Shown here: positions 43,262-55,857 of the stretch, piece by piece
How the letters are laid out: each line of letters begins with the position of its first letter
Numbering within the stretch: the first letter of the stretch is position 1
From: Flabesymbios commensalis
Lineage: Eukaryota; Annelida; Polychaeta; Terebellida; Flabelligeridae
Assembly: GCA_964017125.1 (NCBI GenBank)
Contig: CAXHKU010000928.1
Coordinates: 124,001-188,000 of the forward strand
Reading direction: 5' to 3'
Length of the DNA stretch: 64,000 nucleotides
Program-made: the position numbers and the translations under genes
The notes under the pieces: generated by a model
Told to the model about the DNA's origin: nothing
What the model saw: the letters and a program-made list of their open reading frames with translations, nothing else
Database searches by the model: none

Positions 43262-43345
43262 ACTCTTTTTGATTGTTAGAAATATTCTCTTTATTTGAAG
43301 TTGGAATACAAGCAATTCCAGCGAGTCAAATGGATGAAAACTAGC
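43262..43345. mobile_element. Family E hairpin fragment
   Basis: TTTATTTGAAGTTGGAATAC and AAGCAATTCCAGCGAGTCAA, imperfect arms. Confidence 0.45.
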
Positions 43346-43811
43346 ATACTTGCCAACCTTTCACGATTGAGACGGTAGGTAAGGCCACACAAATTTATTT
43401 AGTTATATTACAAATTTTTTTTAGCATTGGGGTTTAAGTTTATTTTAAAACAACTGACCTGATTGGTCGACAATACAGTCTCCTGCGTGTGGGCCAATCA
43501 TGAACGCTGACATAGGTAGTCTGCAGTGGATCTGCTACATTCGGTTCTTTCAGAAAAATAATATAGAATAACAAGACGTCGCTCACAACCCTGTCAACAC
43601 AAATGTGTGCTTTTCAGGTCATGGTAAAAAAAGGCTAGAAGGAAGGAAAAGCCACCATTAGAATGAAGGAAAATACACCATTGAGCCATTTTTGTTTAAA
43701 AATTTACCAGATTATAGTAAAAGTTTGGCAAAATTTGGCTAGATTGCAGGAAATGGCACCATTTTCTCACATGTTAAAAAAAATCCATTTGACATCCTGG
43801 AGGTGATAATC

Positions 43812-44030
43812 AACCCTTACAACGCTGAAATATTATTATATTGACCATGGAGACCAAAGGGTTTTTTAATTTAAAATCACCATAAATGTCTAAGTTAGCT
43901 TATTACGGTTCATTTGAATACCTATGCATCTAAGGCATTATAAATATTTTAATTTTTTCAGTGCGGGGATCGACTTTAGACCTCGGAATCTGACGTCTGT
44001 TGAAGTCTATCCCCACGCTAAAAGGGTTAA
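43812..44030. mobile_element. Family A MITE
   Basis: TCAACCCTTACAACGCTG to CCCCACGCTAAAAGGGTTAA, with a contracted core. Confidence 0.75.
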
Positions 44031-44045
44031 AAAGCTACCTATACA

Positions 44046-44225
44046 GTAGAACCTGCTATGAGCAGCCACTCTTATGAGCAGCCAACCTCCTATGGGAGGC
44101 CACTTGGTAATTCCTCAAAATGACATTTTCTATACAAATGAACCACCTATGAGCAGCCACTTGCCTTAAAAGGCCAGTTTTCCTGTGTCACAAGGGTGGC
44201 TGCTCATAGCAGGTTCTATTGTATA
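44046..44225. mobile_element. Tigger/pogo-like MITE
   Basis: TA-flanked terminal inverted repeats CAGTAGAACCTGCTATGAGC and GCTCATAGCAGGTTCTATTG around about 130 bp. CAGTNGAACC ends and TA target duplication are typical of pogo/Tigger elements. Confidence 0.8.
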
Positions 44226-44399
44226 GATAAAAATAGACTTCAAAAATTAGCAGCAAAAATTTTACAGCTACTAGCCAGGTATCTGTAGTGATTTTTATTC
44301 ATCCAGAGACACAAATTGTTCATGCACTTCCAACATCAAGGTGAATAAAAACTAGAAGTTGTTCGGAAACAAACACGAAAGCAGCCCTCCGTTATCGCT

Positions 44400-44640
44400 T
44401 GACCACTATTTTATAATTGTTTGCTAAATTTTTTTTTTTTAAATATAAAAAAATGGCCGGCTTGCAGCCATTTTGGATTTTTTAGTCTGAAATTTGTCAT
44501 GGGTTATCCTTGTGTGAGACATTGCATTTTATATTCATGGTCCAGTCATTTTGTATTTCTTGAGTTAAGTAAATATTACAAAATTCAAACTGGCCGCTAA
44601 ACGGCCATTTAAAAATTGTTTGATCCCAAAAGTATATTTG
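44400..44640. repeat. Sequence related to the 144-bp satellite
   Basis: AATGGCCGGCTTGCAGCCAT and GGCCGCTAAACGGCCATTT with the spacing of the 36-38 kb array, single worn copies. Confidence 0.4.
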
Positions 44641-45029
44641 CCAAATTAAAAGAAGATCTGATGGCAACTTTTTCGCTAACGAGCATTTCCTCGTTAGTGG
44701 CCATAGTAATTAAAGGGTTGATGATATGGGAATCAGAATGTCACCAAAACAATTCCCCAGTGGTATGTGATGGCTATGTGAAGTATAAGGAAGGGATTTA
44801 AAAGGACTATATTCCTTGGTATGAGGAAGCAGAATTTGATAGATTAGTAGCTATCTTGAAAAGAAATAACTGCTGCAGAGGCGGCTGCGGACCGTGTGGA
44901 ATACAGTAAGCAGCCCGCCTCGGAGACAATTAATACAATATACAATTGTATATTCCAGAATAAGGACGTTTATTAACAATAATATTGAAAATCTAAAATA
45001 TACCAGCCATTGTTCTTGATGGAAACTAC

Positions 45030-45275
45030 TCAACCCGCCTTAGGGGGGTCACCCTTCAATCTCCAGGGAGGGGGGGAGTTGGGTTTTTGTCGCGCACAAA
45101 TGATTTATTTCAACCCGGCTCGGCGGCGCGCTGAAAATGTCAATACATGTTTATACATGTTTGTGTAGAACAGTCCTTGAAGTATATTATTCACACAGAG
45201 TCCGCCCAAAATTATTTATTTCAAAAAAACAACTCCAGACCTCCCCCTGGAGATTGAATGGTGGCCCCCTCAGCC
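45030..45275. mobile_element. Foldback element
   Basis: GGTCACCCTTCAATCTCCAG faces CTGGAGATTGAATGGTGGCC, with AGGGAGG / CCTCCCC continuing the stem. Confidence 0.6.
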
Positions 45276-45639
45276 TACCAACACGGTACGGTACCGCTGT
45301 CTGAATTATGGCCCGGTATTTACAACACTGTGCCAACATTGAGACAACATTGGGTAAGCGCCCTGTGTTGCCTGGGTAGCTGATGGCAGTTAGTGATTGT
45401 TACAGCAAAGTGTTACTAGCACCTTTTGATATCAAGGACCTGACATAACCATGATAACCCTGCATTGGAATCAATATGTCATTAATTCTCAGGGAAGGAT
45501 ACAGTCTATAAACGTCATTCCATCTATTTAAAGTATTTCTAGGTCAAGTATAATAATTAGGACATGTCACCAGGTCAGGGAAACAGACGCTCTTGTGGAG
45601 GCTGGTCAGGATGTTTGAATTAAAACACCATAAATCCTG

Positions 45640-45720
45640 ATAACACAGTGGGTTGATGCTGGATAGATGTTTCTCTGTTGCTAAATCACGGGATAGATGT
45701 TTCTCTGTTGCTAAATCACC
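45640..45720. repeat. 30-bp direct repeat, two copies
   Basis: GGATAGATGTTTCTCTGTTG plus CTAAATCAC, twice. Confidence 0.85.
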
Positions 45721-45884
45721 CGTATCCTTGACAACATGAGTCTTGAGATCTCTGCCTCCTAGATCTACACCCTCTGGTTCTCACGTCCAAATCAGGGCTT
45801 TCCTTGACAGCAGGGATCTGTGTTTCTTATAGTTTTACACCACCTGGTTCTCACGTCCAGACACCCTGTACCCCTCCTCACTGA

Positions 45885-46440
45885 CATGAGACACTGAACC
45901 AACGCTGGCTTAATGTTGGCTCATCATCTGGCACCCATCAGATGAGATGTAGATTTAAATCGGACAAACTTTAAAATAACAGAGCAAATGCAAACAATCA
46001 CTCAATGACAACACATTTTACTATTGTTGCTATCATACCTTGCTGTATAGGATGCAGAATGTTCATGAATATACACCCAGATCTAGTCCCAGAGAACAAG
46101 GGACATTCATCTAACATCGTTCCAATGTTGACGACGCTGGCCCAACATTTTAACAGGATTTGTTCAACTTGTGGTGTTTATTGGCAAGGGACACAGGATG
46201 TACAAATGTAGGCCCCTAATATTTACATATCACAGCATCCCAGTGACAGCGATAATACAGGATGTAATATAACACATCACAGCATCCTAGAGTGCTGATA
46301 ATGATACACAGCTCTGCTGTTATCATTTACTACCTTCCACTGACACAGGATGTAATATTTACATATCACAACATCCCAGTGAAGAAGGTGTTCATAATGA
46401 TACTCAGCTCTGTTGTTATCATTGACCCCCTTCCGCGTTT
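45885..46440. repeat. Family D fragments and a duplicated CATCACAGCATCC segment
   Basis: GAACCAACGCTGGCTTAATG (45895) and GACGACGCTGGCCCAACATT (46130) are family D pieces. ATCACAGCATCC and CAGCTCTGCTGTTATCATT recur with diverged spacing at 46225-46440. Confidence 0.45.
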
Positions 46441-46828
46441 ACCACTATTGATAACATCTGCCTCGATTTGAGGGCGATGTTTGGGGCTGTCCCTGATCCC
46501 GAGACAAATCCGGCGTAGCCACGCGAGATTTGACCTAGTCACGCGGGATGTGGCGAGATTTGGTAATTAGACGAGACCACGGGCCCCTGCTTTGGATCAG
46601 AGCGCCGCCTAGGGACTCTGGTTACCATCCTGGCGCTGATAAGATCTTGACGTCCGCCTGGTCGTGTGTCACCCCCCCCCCCTCCTGCCCACAGGACTCC
46701 CGTTTGTTTCCCCCCCCAGGGATCCACATACCAGGTATTTATGTGGAACCCTTTCTACATTAGGTCCCAGGTCTAGCCCTACTGTAAAAAAACATGATGT
46801 CTTAAGAATGTACCTTATGTAGGCCTAT

Positions 46829-46944
46829 CCCATCAAACACGAGACTTCTTCGTTGATACGATGTTGGCTTAATGCTGGCCCAGCGTCTAAGACGATGGGC
46901 CAGCTTTAAACCAACATCGTATCAACGTCTCGTGTTTGTCGGGA
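46829..46944. mobile_element. Family D hairpin MITE
   Basis: CCCATCAAACACGAGACTTC left end, CGTCTCGTGTTTGTCGGG right end. Arms share GTTGATACGATGTTGG, with a 6-bp insertion in the left arm. Confidence 0.85.
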
Positions 46945-46950
46945 TACTCC

Positions 46951-47016
46951 TGTGCAGCCAAAAGGCAGTATCTGCTCTCTGTACAAACGAGCAGATACTG
47001 TCTTTTGGCTTAGCAG
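46951..47016. other. Short hairpin (family F), copy 1
   Basis: GCCAAAAGGCAGTATCTGCT and AGCAGATACTGTCTTTTGGC pair around a loop of about 15 nt. Copy 2 is at 62774-62850. Confidence 0.7.
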
Positions 47017-47379
47017 AACAGTATAGTGTACATTGGCATGGGCAGTATTGCACACTACAAACTTTTGAACTGTTTGGAGCACTGTATATTATGTAGATGC
47101 ACAACCACTAGACGGGATTCAAACCTGGTGTCTCCGAGTTGGACAGCTACATCTAAAACAAATAGGCCAGCTAGGCCGCTCATGTGTTCTATACAGAACT
47201 TACCAAATGGAACGATTATTAATAGCACTTTTGTCAGCAATCACACATTTTTGGACATATTCATGCGAGTTTAAAAAAAAATTATCACTTTTAAAGGATA
47301 TCAAAGTAGAGGCTGAAACCTATTTCCGTCATTTCAATATATGTCCGTCAACATGGTCGACCCATAACCAGATAACCAT

Positions 47380-47505
47380 GATAACATAGGTATTCAAATG
47401 ATGCGAAAGAGCTAACTAAGACATTTGTCATGATTTAAAATGAAAAAAACCCCTTCGGTTCCCATGTTTTTATACAAATCTTCCAGCGTTGTAAGGGTTA
47501 ACCTT
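47380..47505. mobile_element. Family A MITE, right half
   Basis: ATAGGTATTCAAATGATGCG through the flank to CAGCGTTGTAAGGGTTAA. A 17-bp insertion splits the CCCATAACATAGG word at 47368-47385. Confidence 0.7.
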
Positions 47506-47726
47506 TTCAACGCGGGGACCGTCTTTATACGTCAGATTCTGATGTCTAAAAGCGATCGCCGCAATAAAATAATTACACTATTTATTAATGGCCGTAGACC
47601 CATAACATATAGGTGTTCAAATGATGCGAAAAGGGCCAACTAAGACATTTATGAAGATTTAAAATTGAGAAAAACCTTTTGGTTTCCATGTTTTTTACAA
47701 AAATATTCCAGCGTTGCAAGGGTTAA
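47500..47726. mobile_element. Family A MITE
   Basis: TTAACCTTTTCAACGCGGGG, shortened core, then the standard flank to CGTTGCAAGGGTTAA. Shares the junction TTAA with the preceding copy. Confidence 0.75.
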
Positions 47727-47834
47727 TGTTGATCCATCGTCTGCGACGTTGAACCAACATTAAAACAACACTGGGTGAAGGTGCAATGTCTACCGAGAGA
47801 ATTTCTATCGACTTGAGATTCTCAGAGGAATTAT

Positions 47835-50800
47835 GAAGAGGTGCGGGTTTGAAAGGTGTAACAGATACAGAAAGGACTCGAACCCCAAACAGTATAATGG
47901 ACAGTTGAGAGCGCTTAATATGCACAGCCTTGATATACATCCGCGGGTTGGAAAAGTGTAACAGATACAGAAAGGACTCGAACCCCAAACAGTATAATGT
48001 ACAGTTCAGAACGCTTAATCATGTCAATATGCACAGCCTTGATATACATCCACGGGTTTGAAAAGTGTAACAGATATAGAAAGGACTCGAGCCCCAAACA
48101 GTATAATGGACAGTTCGGAGCGCTTAATCATGTCAATATGCACAGCCTTGATAATACATCCACGGGTTTGAAAAGTGTAACAGATATAGAAAGGACTCGA
48201 GCCCCAAACAGTATAATGGACAGTTCGGAGCACTGAATATGCACAGCCTTGATAATACATCCGCGGGTTTGAGAAGTGTAACAGAAACTGAAAGGACTCG
48301 AACCCCAAACAGTATAATGGACAGTTCAGAACGCTTAATATGCACAGCCTTGATAATACACCCGCGGGTTTGAAAAGTGTAACAGATACAGAAAGGACTC
48401 GAACCCCAAACAGTATAATGGACAGTTCGGAGGACTGAATATGCACAGCCTTGATAATACATCCGCGGGTTTGAAAAGTGTAACAGATACAGAAAGGACT
48501 CGAACCCCAAACAGTATAATGGACAGCTCAGAGCGCTTAATATGCACAGCCTTGATAATACATCCGCGGGTTTGAAAAGTGTAACAGATACAGAAAGGAC
48601 TCGAACCCCAAACAGTATAATGGACAGTTGAGAGCGCTTAATATGCACAGCCTTGATAATACATCCGCGGGTTGGAAAAGTGTAACAGATACAGAAAGGA
48701 CTCGAACCCCAAACAGTATAATGGACAGTTCGGAGCGCTTAATATGCACAGCCTTGATAATACCTTCACGGGTTTGAAAAGTGTAACAGATACAGAAAGG
48801 ACTCGAACCCCAAACAGTATAATGGACAGTTCAGAGCGCTTAATATGCACAGCCTTGATAATACACCCGCGGGTTTGAAAAGTGTAACAGATACAGAAAG
48901 GACTCGAACCCCAAACAGTATAATGGACAGTTCAGAGCGCTTAATATGCACAGCCTTGATAATACACCCGCGGGTTTGAAAAGTGTAACAGATACAGAAA
49001 GGACTCGAACCCCAAACAGTATAATGGACAGTTCAGAGCGCTTAATATGCACAGCCTTGATAATACATCCGCGGGTTTGAAAAGTGTAACAGATACAGAA
49101 AGGACTCGAACCCCAAACAGTATAATGGACAGTTCAGAGCGCTTAATATGCACAGCCTTGATAATACACCCGCGGGTTTGAAAAGTGTAACAGATACAGA
49201 AAGGACTCGAACCCCAAGCAGTATAATGGACAGTTCGGACCGCTTAATATGAACAGCCTTGATAATACATCCGCGGGTTTGAAAAGTGTAACAGAAACTG
49301 AAAGGACTCGAACCCCAAACAGTATAATGGACAGTTCAGAACGCTTAATATGCACAGCCTTGATAATACACCCGCGGGTTTGAAAAGTGTAACAGATACA
49401 GAAAGGACTCGAACCCCAAACAGTATAATGGACAGTTCGGAGCACTGAATATGCACAGCCTTGATAATACATCCACGGGTTTGAAAAGTGTAACAGATAC
49501 AGAAAGGACTCGAACCCCAAACAGTATAATGGACAGTTCGGAGCACTGAATATGCACAGCCTTGATAATACATCCACGGGTTTGAAAAGTGTAACAGATA
49601 CAGAAAGGACTCGAACCCCAAACAACATAATGGACAGTTCGGAGCGCTTAATATGCACAGCCTTGATAATACATCCGAGGGTTTGAAAAGTGTAACAGAA
49701 ACAGAGAGGACTCGAACCCCAAACAGTATAATGGACAGTTCGGAGCGCTTAATATGAACAGCCTTGATAATACATCCGCGGGTTTGAAAAGTGTAACAGA
49801 AACAAAGAGGACTCGAACCCCAAACAGTATAATGGACAGTTCGGAGCACTGAATATGCACAGCCTTGATAATACATCCACGGGTTTGAAAAGTGTAACAG
49901 ATACAGAAAGGACTCGAACCCCAAACAGTATAATGTACAGTTCGGAGCGCTTAATATGAACAGCCTTGATAATACATCCACGGGTTTGAAAAGTGTAACA
50001 GATACAGAAAGGACTCGAACCCCAAACAGTATAATGGACAGTTCGGAGCGCTTAATATGCACAGCCTTGATAATACATCCGCGGGTTTGAAAAGTGTAAC
50101 AGATACAGAAAGGACTCGAACCCCAAACAGTATAATGGACAGTTCGGAGCGCTTAATATGCACAGCCTTGATAATACATCCGCGGGTTTGAAAAGTGTAA
50201 CAGAAACAGAGAGGACTCGAACCCCAAACAGTATAATGTACAGTTCGGAGCGCTTAATATGAACAGCCTTGATAATACATCCGCGGGCTTGAAAAGTGTA
50301 ACAGATACAGAAAGGACTCGAACCCCAAACAGTATAATGGACAGTTCAGAGCGCTTAATATGCACAGCCTTGATATACATCCGCGGGCGTGAAAAGTGTA
50401 ACAGATACAGAAAGGACTCGAACCCCAAACAGTATAATGGACAGTTCAGAGCGCTTAATATGCACAGCCTTGATATACATCCGCGGGCGTGAAAAGTGTA
50501 ACAGATACAGAAAAGACTCGAACCCCAAACAGTATAATGGACAGTTCGGAGCACTGAATATGCACAGCCTTGATAATACATCCGCGGGTTTGAAAAGTGT
50601 AACAGAAACAGAGAGGACTCGAACCCCAAACAGTATAATGGACAGTTCGGAGCGCTTAATATGCACAGCCTTGATAATACCTTCACGGGTTTGAAAAGTG
50701 TAACAGATACAGAAAGGACTCGAACTCCAAACAGTATAATGGACAGTTCGGAGCGCTTAATCATGTCAATATGCACAGCCTTGATATACATCCACGGGTT

Positions 50801-51010
50801 TGAAAAGTGTAACAGATATAGAAAGGACTCGAACCCCAAACAGTATAATGGACAGTTCGGAGCACTGAATATGCACAGCCTTGATAATACATCCACGGGT
50901 TTGAGAAGTGTAACAGAAACTGAAAGGACTCGAACCCCAAACAGTATGATTGGCAGTTCGGAGCACTGAATATGCACATCCTTGATAATACCTCCAGGAC
51001 TCGAACTCTG
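47835..51010. repeat. 101-bp satellite, about 31 copies
   Basis: Unit words: GCACAGCCTTGATAATACAT, CCGCGGGTTTGAAAAGTGTA, ACAGATACAGAAAGGACTCG, AACCCCAAACAGTATAATGG. On the minus strand each unit holds GGTTCGAGTCC, a match to the Pol III B-box consensus. Because 101 is not a multiple of three, the open frames across the array (up to about 270 codons) cycle through all frames and are not genes. Units with GAGCACTGAATATG instead of GAGCGCTTAATATG lose a minus-strand stop. Confidence 0.95.
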
Positions 51011-51097
51011 TCCACAGACAAGCAGAATAACACAGTCTTAGAAAGGGACTGAGATCAATGTGAGATCTCAATGTGAGATCTTAGGCTTGTCAGCTAA

Positions 51098-51185
51098 CGT
51101 TGGGCCACTGCATTTTGAGTGTTGGGCCAGCTTTCTAGATGCTGTGCCAACACTCAGGCAGCGGTGGTCCAACGTCCCGTGTTCA
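51098..51185. mobile_element. Family D MITE
   Basis: TAACGTTGGGCCACTGC ... GCGGTGGTCCAACGTCCCG, worn hairpin. Confidence 0.55.
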
Positions 51186-51269
51186 TATGGCGACTGGTGG
51201 GCGAATCATTAGAGCATACCACATTTGTCGGAAGGCCCGGGCAGCCCGGTAACAAGGCTAGCTAACCCA

Positions 51270-51345
51270 CACAAACAAACAAACAAACAAATATACAAAC
51301 AAACACATATACAAACAAACAAACAAACAAACAAACAAACTATTT
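51270..51345. repeat. (CAAA)n microsatellite
   Basis: ACAAACAAACAAAC runs with two ATAT interruptions. Confidence 0.9.
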
Positions 51346-51373
51346 TATTTATTTTAGTCACAGAATAATCTGA

Positions 51374-51616
51374 ACCCTTTAACCGCCGGTGCCGCATATA
51401 TGCGGGTTTTCATTTTTTATAAGCACATTAAGTACCACATTTTAAACATGTTAAAGATAAAATGTGACATCAACCAGCAAGATTTGAAAAGAGTTGACTT
51501 CCACTTTGTCAAATCTGAATAATTTTCACTCACTTGAAGTTGTGGATCGCGTCAGCGAGACACAACTTCGAGTGGGTGAAAATTCATATTGAATAATTTG
51601 GCGGTTAAAGGGTTAA
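51374..51616. mobile_element. Family B MITE, reference copy
   Basis: CCCTTTAACCGCCGGTGCCG left end and TTTGGCGGTTAAAGGGTTAA right end. Hairpin arms CACTTGAAGTTGTGGATCG around GCGTCAGCGA. Confidence 0.85.
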
Positions 51617-52129
51617 TGAACCCTGAATGAACCCTGGCGGTCTTATAGATTTGACAATATGGTCAAGCAGTGTACATGTAGAAAATATTTCAAAACTGGT
51701 TTTTCAACGTTTATAACCATTTTGAAGTTTCCGGGTAGAATAGATTTCCCCTTTATGCCAACTGACAAGCTTAAATGAATAGTGGGCTGAATGGCTGATT
51801 TGATGCAGTTAAAACAACACCTCAATCGCTCAAGGGAACGTCAAAAAAGATTTATTCTCGTTAACAATAATATTTGTTTATACTGGGATCAAGTCTGGTA
51901 TTCTACTCCTGAACATTAAACCAATATCTGGTCAATTATCTGGTGTGTACTGGGCATACAAGGATTGGATGTCCGATAAATTAATATTATGATGAATGGC
52001 TTAGCTTAAGGACTTAAAACAACACCCCAAATCGCTCATTATTTTCGTCAACTAGCATTTGTTAAAACAACACCCCACATTATTAGTATTTGTTTATACT
52101 GGGATAACGTCTGGTATTCTACCCCCGAC

Positions 52130-52320
52130 CAATAAAATGCTTGGTTTAATGTTGGGCCAGCATTAAACCAGCATTGGGCCAATATCAAAAGTGTGAACTG
52201 GGAATTCAAGGTTTGGATGATGGATGCGGCGGCATAAATAAATACATAGTTATATTTTTCGTCATTTCAATCTGGAGATTGCGTTAGCAATTCCAGCTTC
52301 AAATGAATGAAAAATAGAAA
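52130..52320. mobile_element. Family D fragment then family E hairpin
   Basis: GGTTTAATGTTGGGCCAGC with CAGCATTGGGCCAATATC at 52142-52190. TTTCGTCATTTCAATCTGG and CCAGCTTCAAATGAATGAAA around ATTGCGTTAGCAATT at 52257-52315. Confidence 0.65.
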
Positions 52321-52461
52321 CAAACAAATTAGCAACACAAAGGTTACCTTGGTAACGTAAAGACAAATTAACGAGATGATAATTTACATCACACAATGCC
52401 GATGTACATGAAAAGGAAGCATCTATTACTGGCCTGGGGCCAGCCACTGGGAATTATAACA

Positions 52462-54045
52462 GCACATATTTAATACTGTAATATCTGACTAGGGCCTATA
52501 CTTATATTTATATATCACTAGATAATCATATTTAATACTGTAATACCTGACTAGGGCCTACTTATATTTAATACTGTAATATCTGACTAGGGCCTACTTA
52601 TAATTATATATCACTAGATAATCATATTTAATACTGTAATATCTGACTAGGGCCTACTTATATTTAATACTGTAATATCTGCCTAGGGCCTATACTTATA
52701 TTTAATACTGTAATATCTGACTAGGGCCTACTTATATTTATATATCACTAGATAATCATATTTAATACTGTAATATCTGACTAGGGCCTACTCATATTTA
52801 TATATCACTAGATAATCATATTTAATACTGTAATATCTGACTAGGGCCTACTTATATTTATATATCACTAGATAATCATATTTAATACTGTAATATCTGA
52901 CTAGGGCCCACTTATATTTATATATCACTAGATAATCATATTTAATACTGTAATATCTGACTAGGGCCTACTTATATTTATATATCACTAGATAATCATA
53001 TTTAATACTGTAATATCTGACTAGGGCCTACTTATATTTATATATCACTAGATAATCATATTTAATACTGTAATATCTGACTAGGGCCTACTTATATTTA
53101 ATACTGTAATATCTGACTAGGGCCTACTTATATTTATATATCACTAGATAATCATATTTAATACTGTAATATCTGACTAGGGCCTACTTATATTTATATA
53201 TCACTAGATAATCATATTTAATACTGTAATATCTGACTAGGGCCTACTTATATTTATATATCACTAGATAATCATATTTAATACTGTAATATCTGACTAG
53301 GGCCTACTTATATTTATTACTGTAATATCTGACTAGGGCCTATACTTATATTTATATATCACTAGATAATCATATTTAATACTGTAATATCTGACTAGGG
53401 CCTACTTATATTTATTACTGTAATATCTGACTAGGGCCTATACTTATATTTATATATCACTAGATAATCATATTTAATACTGTAATATCAGACTAGGGCC
53501 TATACTTATATTTAATACTGTAATATCTGACTAGGGCCTACTTATATTTATATATCACTAGATAATCATATTTAATACTGTAATATCTGACTAGGGCCTA
53601 CTTATATTTATATATCTCTAGATAATCATATTTAATACTGTAATATCAGACTAGGGCCTACTTATATTTATATATCACTAGATAATCATATTTAATACTG
53701 TAATATCTGACTAGGGCCTACTTATATTTATATATCTCTAGATAATCATATTTAATACTGTAATATCAGACTAGGGCCTACTTATATTTATATATCACTA
53801 GATAATCATATTTAATACTGTAATATCTGACTAGGGCCTACTTATATTTATATATCACTAGATAATCATATTTAATACTGTAATATCAGACTAGGGCCTA
53901 CTTATATTTATATATCACTAGATAATCATATTTAATACTGTAATATCTGACTAGGGCCTATTTATATTTATATATCACTAGATAATCATATTTAATACTG
54001 TAATATCTGACTAGGGCCTAATTATATTTATATCACTAGATAATT
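52462..54045. repeat. 60-bp satellite, about 26 units with deletion variants
   Basis: Unit TATTTAATACTGTAATATCT, GACTAGGGCCTACTTATATT, TATATATCACTAGATAATCA. Several units lack the third block, and some have TATACTTATA or TATATCTCTAGATA variants. Very AT-rich apart from CTAGGGCC. Confidence 0.95.
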
Positions 54046-54046
54046 C

Positions 54047-54210
54047 ATCCTTTGAACGCTAAAATATTGGTGTATAAACCATGGAGACCAAAGGGTTTTT
54101 TCAATTTGAAATCATCATCAATGTCTGAGTCAGCTCTTTCGGCTCTTTATTTGAATATCTATGTTATGGGTCTAGGGCTATTTAAATGTGTAAACCTTTC
54201 AGTACGGGGG
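54047..54210. mobile_element. Family A MITE, left half, cut by a SINE
   Basis: TTGAACGCTAAAATATTGGT through the flank to CCTTTCAGTACGGGG, where a G run and SINE sequence begin. Confidence 0.7.
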
Positions 54211-54480
54211 GGGGGGGGGTCGACGGTCTCGGCGGTTTGAAAGAAACAAAATTGTTTCTTCCCCATCCACGTGTGAAAGTTAGTATTGTGGGGAGCCTCC
54301 GTGTCCGAGAGGTAGCGTGCTCGGCCTCAGACCGCCAGGGCTCGAATTTCGAATTCTGTGTCTGGAGGACAGTGTCATCTCAATCATCTCACCATCCTCA
54401 GGACGTTCTCCTGGCCCAGTTTAGCCTATATGTGCACAAAGGTGGCCTAAAGCCCGATTCATTTCATTTCATTTCATTAT
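54211..54480 (+). mobile_element. Dimeric SINE, 5'-truncated in unit 1
   Basis: GACGGTCTCGGCGGTTTGAA (unit 1 end), linker, GGGGAGCCTCCGTGTCCGAG (unit 2), then tail TTCATTTCATTTCATTTCA. Confidence 0.85.
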
Positions 54481-55192
54481 CCCCTGTTGATGGGCACAGT
54501 TTGATTAACAGTGGCGGGCAAAGATCTTATGTATAGGCTACATGAAATAGTCCCTTTATTCCTCAGCCCAGGGAACCATTAATTAGATTGTGTAAGTTAG
54601 AAATGACATAATAATTTACACATCATTTATTATGCTATACAGCCTAAGGTTTGTAAACATTCCAAATATATTATGACGTCATAATCATCATCATTATTTT
54701 GTCAACAAAACAAAATGAATGAATTAACTTCCAAGGTGAAGGTCAACACAATCTATGAGCACTAGGCCAGCATCCCCTGTCAGTGGTACCAACTACACGA
54801 GACATTGGAAAAATGCAGGTTTAATGTTGGGCCAACGTTTAACCAACGTCTTGTGTTTGCTTGGACAGCGTCTCGTCCCGTCATGCTCGTGGTCCATTTA
54901 TTTCTCATCTCATTTTCAAACACAGCTTCCATCTCAATGGGAATGAAAAATAAATGATTTAAAAATAATAGGCCTAGGGCCTATTCAGAAATGAATAGGG
55001 GCCTATATGCAGTGGCAGATGTCTTGAAACCACAGAAAGCATTATAACAAAAAAAATTCTAATACTATAGTCTACTAGGGGTCTATAATAATATTTAATG
55101 AGAAACTAAAGACACAAGCAGAAATCGAAAACAAGCCATTATAAATATTCTATGATAATTATTCTTGTTTCCAGCGGGATGCATGCAGGCCT

Positions 55193-55306
55193 ATGCCAGC
55201 AAACACGAAACGTTCACCCAATGTTGGTACAATGTTGGCCCACCGTCTACGACACAGGACCAACATTGTACCAACATTGGGTGAACGTCTCGTGTTTGCT
55301 GGGATG
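55193..55306. mobile_element. Family D hairpin MITE, near perfect
   Basis: Arms of 43 bp (CCAGCAAACACGAAACGTTC, ACCCAATGTTGGTACAATGT and the complement) with one mismatch, around GCCCACCGTCTACGACACAG. Confidence 0.9.
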
Positions 55307-55466
55307 CCTATGCGTATTTGATAAAAATAGCTAATAGGGCCTATTTGTTCACCTTGCAATGACAAGTGTTAATACGAAGAAGACTGCTGATTCAGTTGAA
55401 TGAAATGAGTGGGGTAGGCTAAACTGGGCAAAGTGAGTCAGAGCAACAATAGTGTCCCCAGACCTC

Positions 55467-55530
55467 AGATATGAAAGGGTGTATCGACCACTTTGTAAAG
55501 TGTACGATACACCTTTTCATATCCAAAGGG
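55467..55530. repeat. Hairpin GATATGAAAGGGTGTATCG
   Basis: GATATGAAAGGGTGTATCG faces CGATACACCTTTTCATATC around CACTTTGTAAAGTG. Related sequences lie near 4490-4530 and 24527-24590. Confidence 0.65.
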
Positions 55531-55619
55531 ACGATAATTATGTCAGAATGAGCAACAAAAGTCACAGCAAGGAATCTATAGATTACCATGATTACTCGAC
55601 CACATGTCAGCTGACAAAA

Positions 55620-55712
55620 ACGGCTTTGTGTATTCGGCAGACGCTTGTATTCGGCAGACGGCAGATGCGACAGGCAGACGCAGACGACAGACGCAGACGT
55701 TCGTATAGCAGA
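55620..55712. repeat. TATTCGGCAGACG-rich repeat, inverted partner at 56735-56815
   Basis: GGCTTTGTGTATTCGGCAGA and multiple GCAGACG words. The partner on the other strand begins with nearly the same 20 bp. Confidence 0.6.
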
Positions 55713-55857
55713 TTCAGACTTTGAAATCTTGAAAGTTATGAAGTCTTTTTGAAGTTGCTTTATCAATTATACGCACAGGGAAGACTGACTTTGCATCACT
55801 AGGCCTTGAAAATTACTCCCCCACTGGATCCCCTACCACCCTGGGAGACCATGCCTT

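Noticed and set aside
46440-46740. GC-richer patch with open frames on both strands
   Set aside because: No splice sites, domain or conserved motif. The frames overlap on both strands and contain C runs.
48133-50977. Several long minus-strand open frames of 140-274 codons
   Set aside because: They are translations of the 101-bp satellite in rotating frames, with no start context, splice structure or domain.
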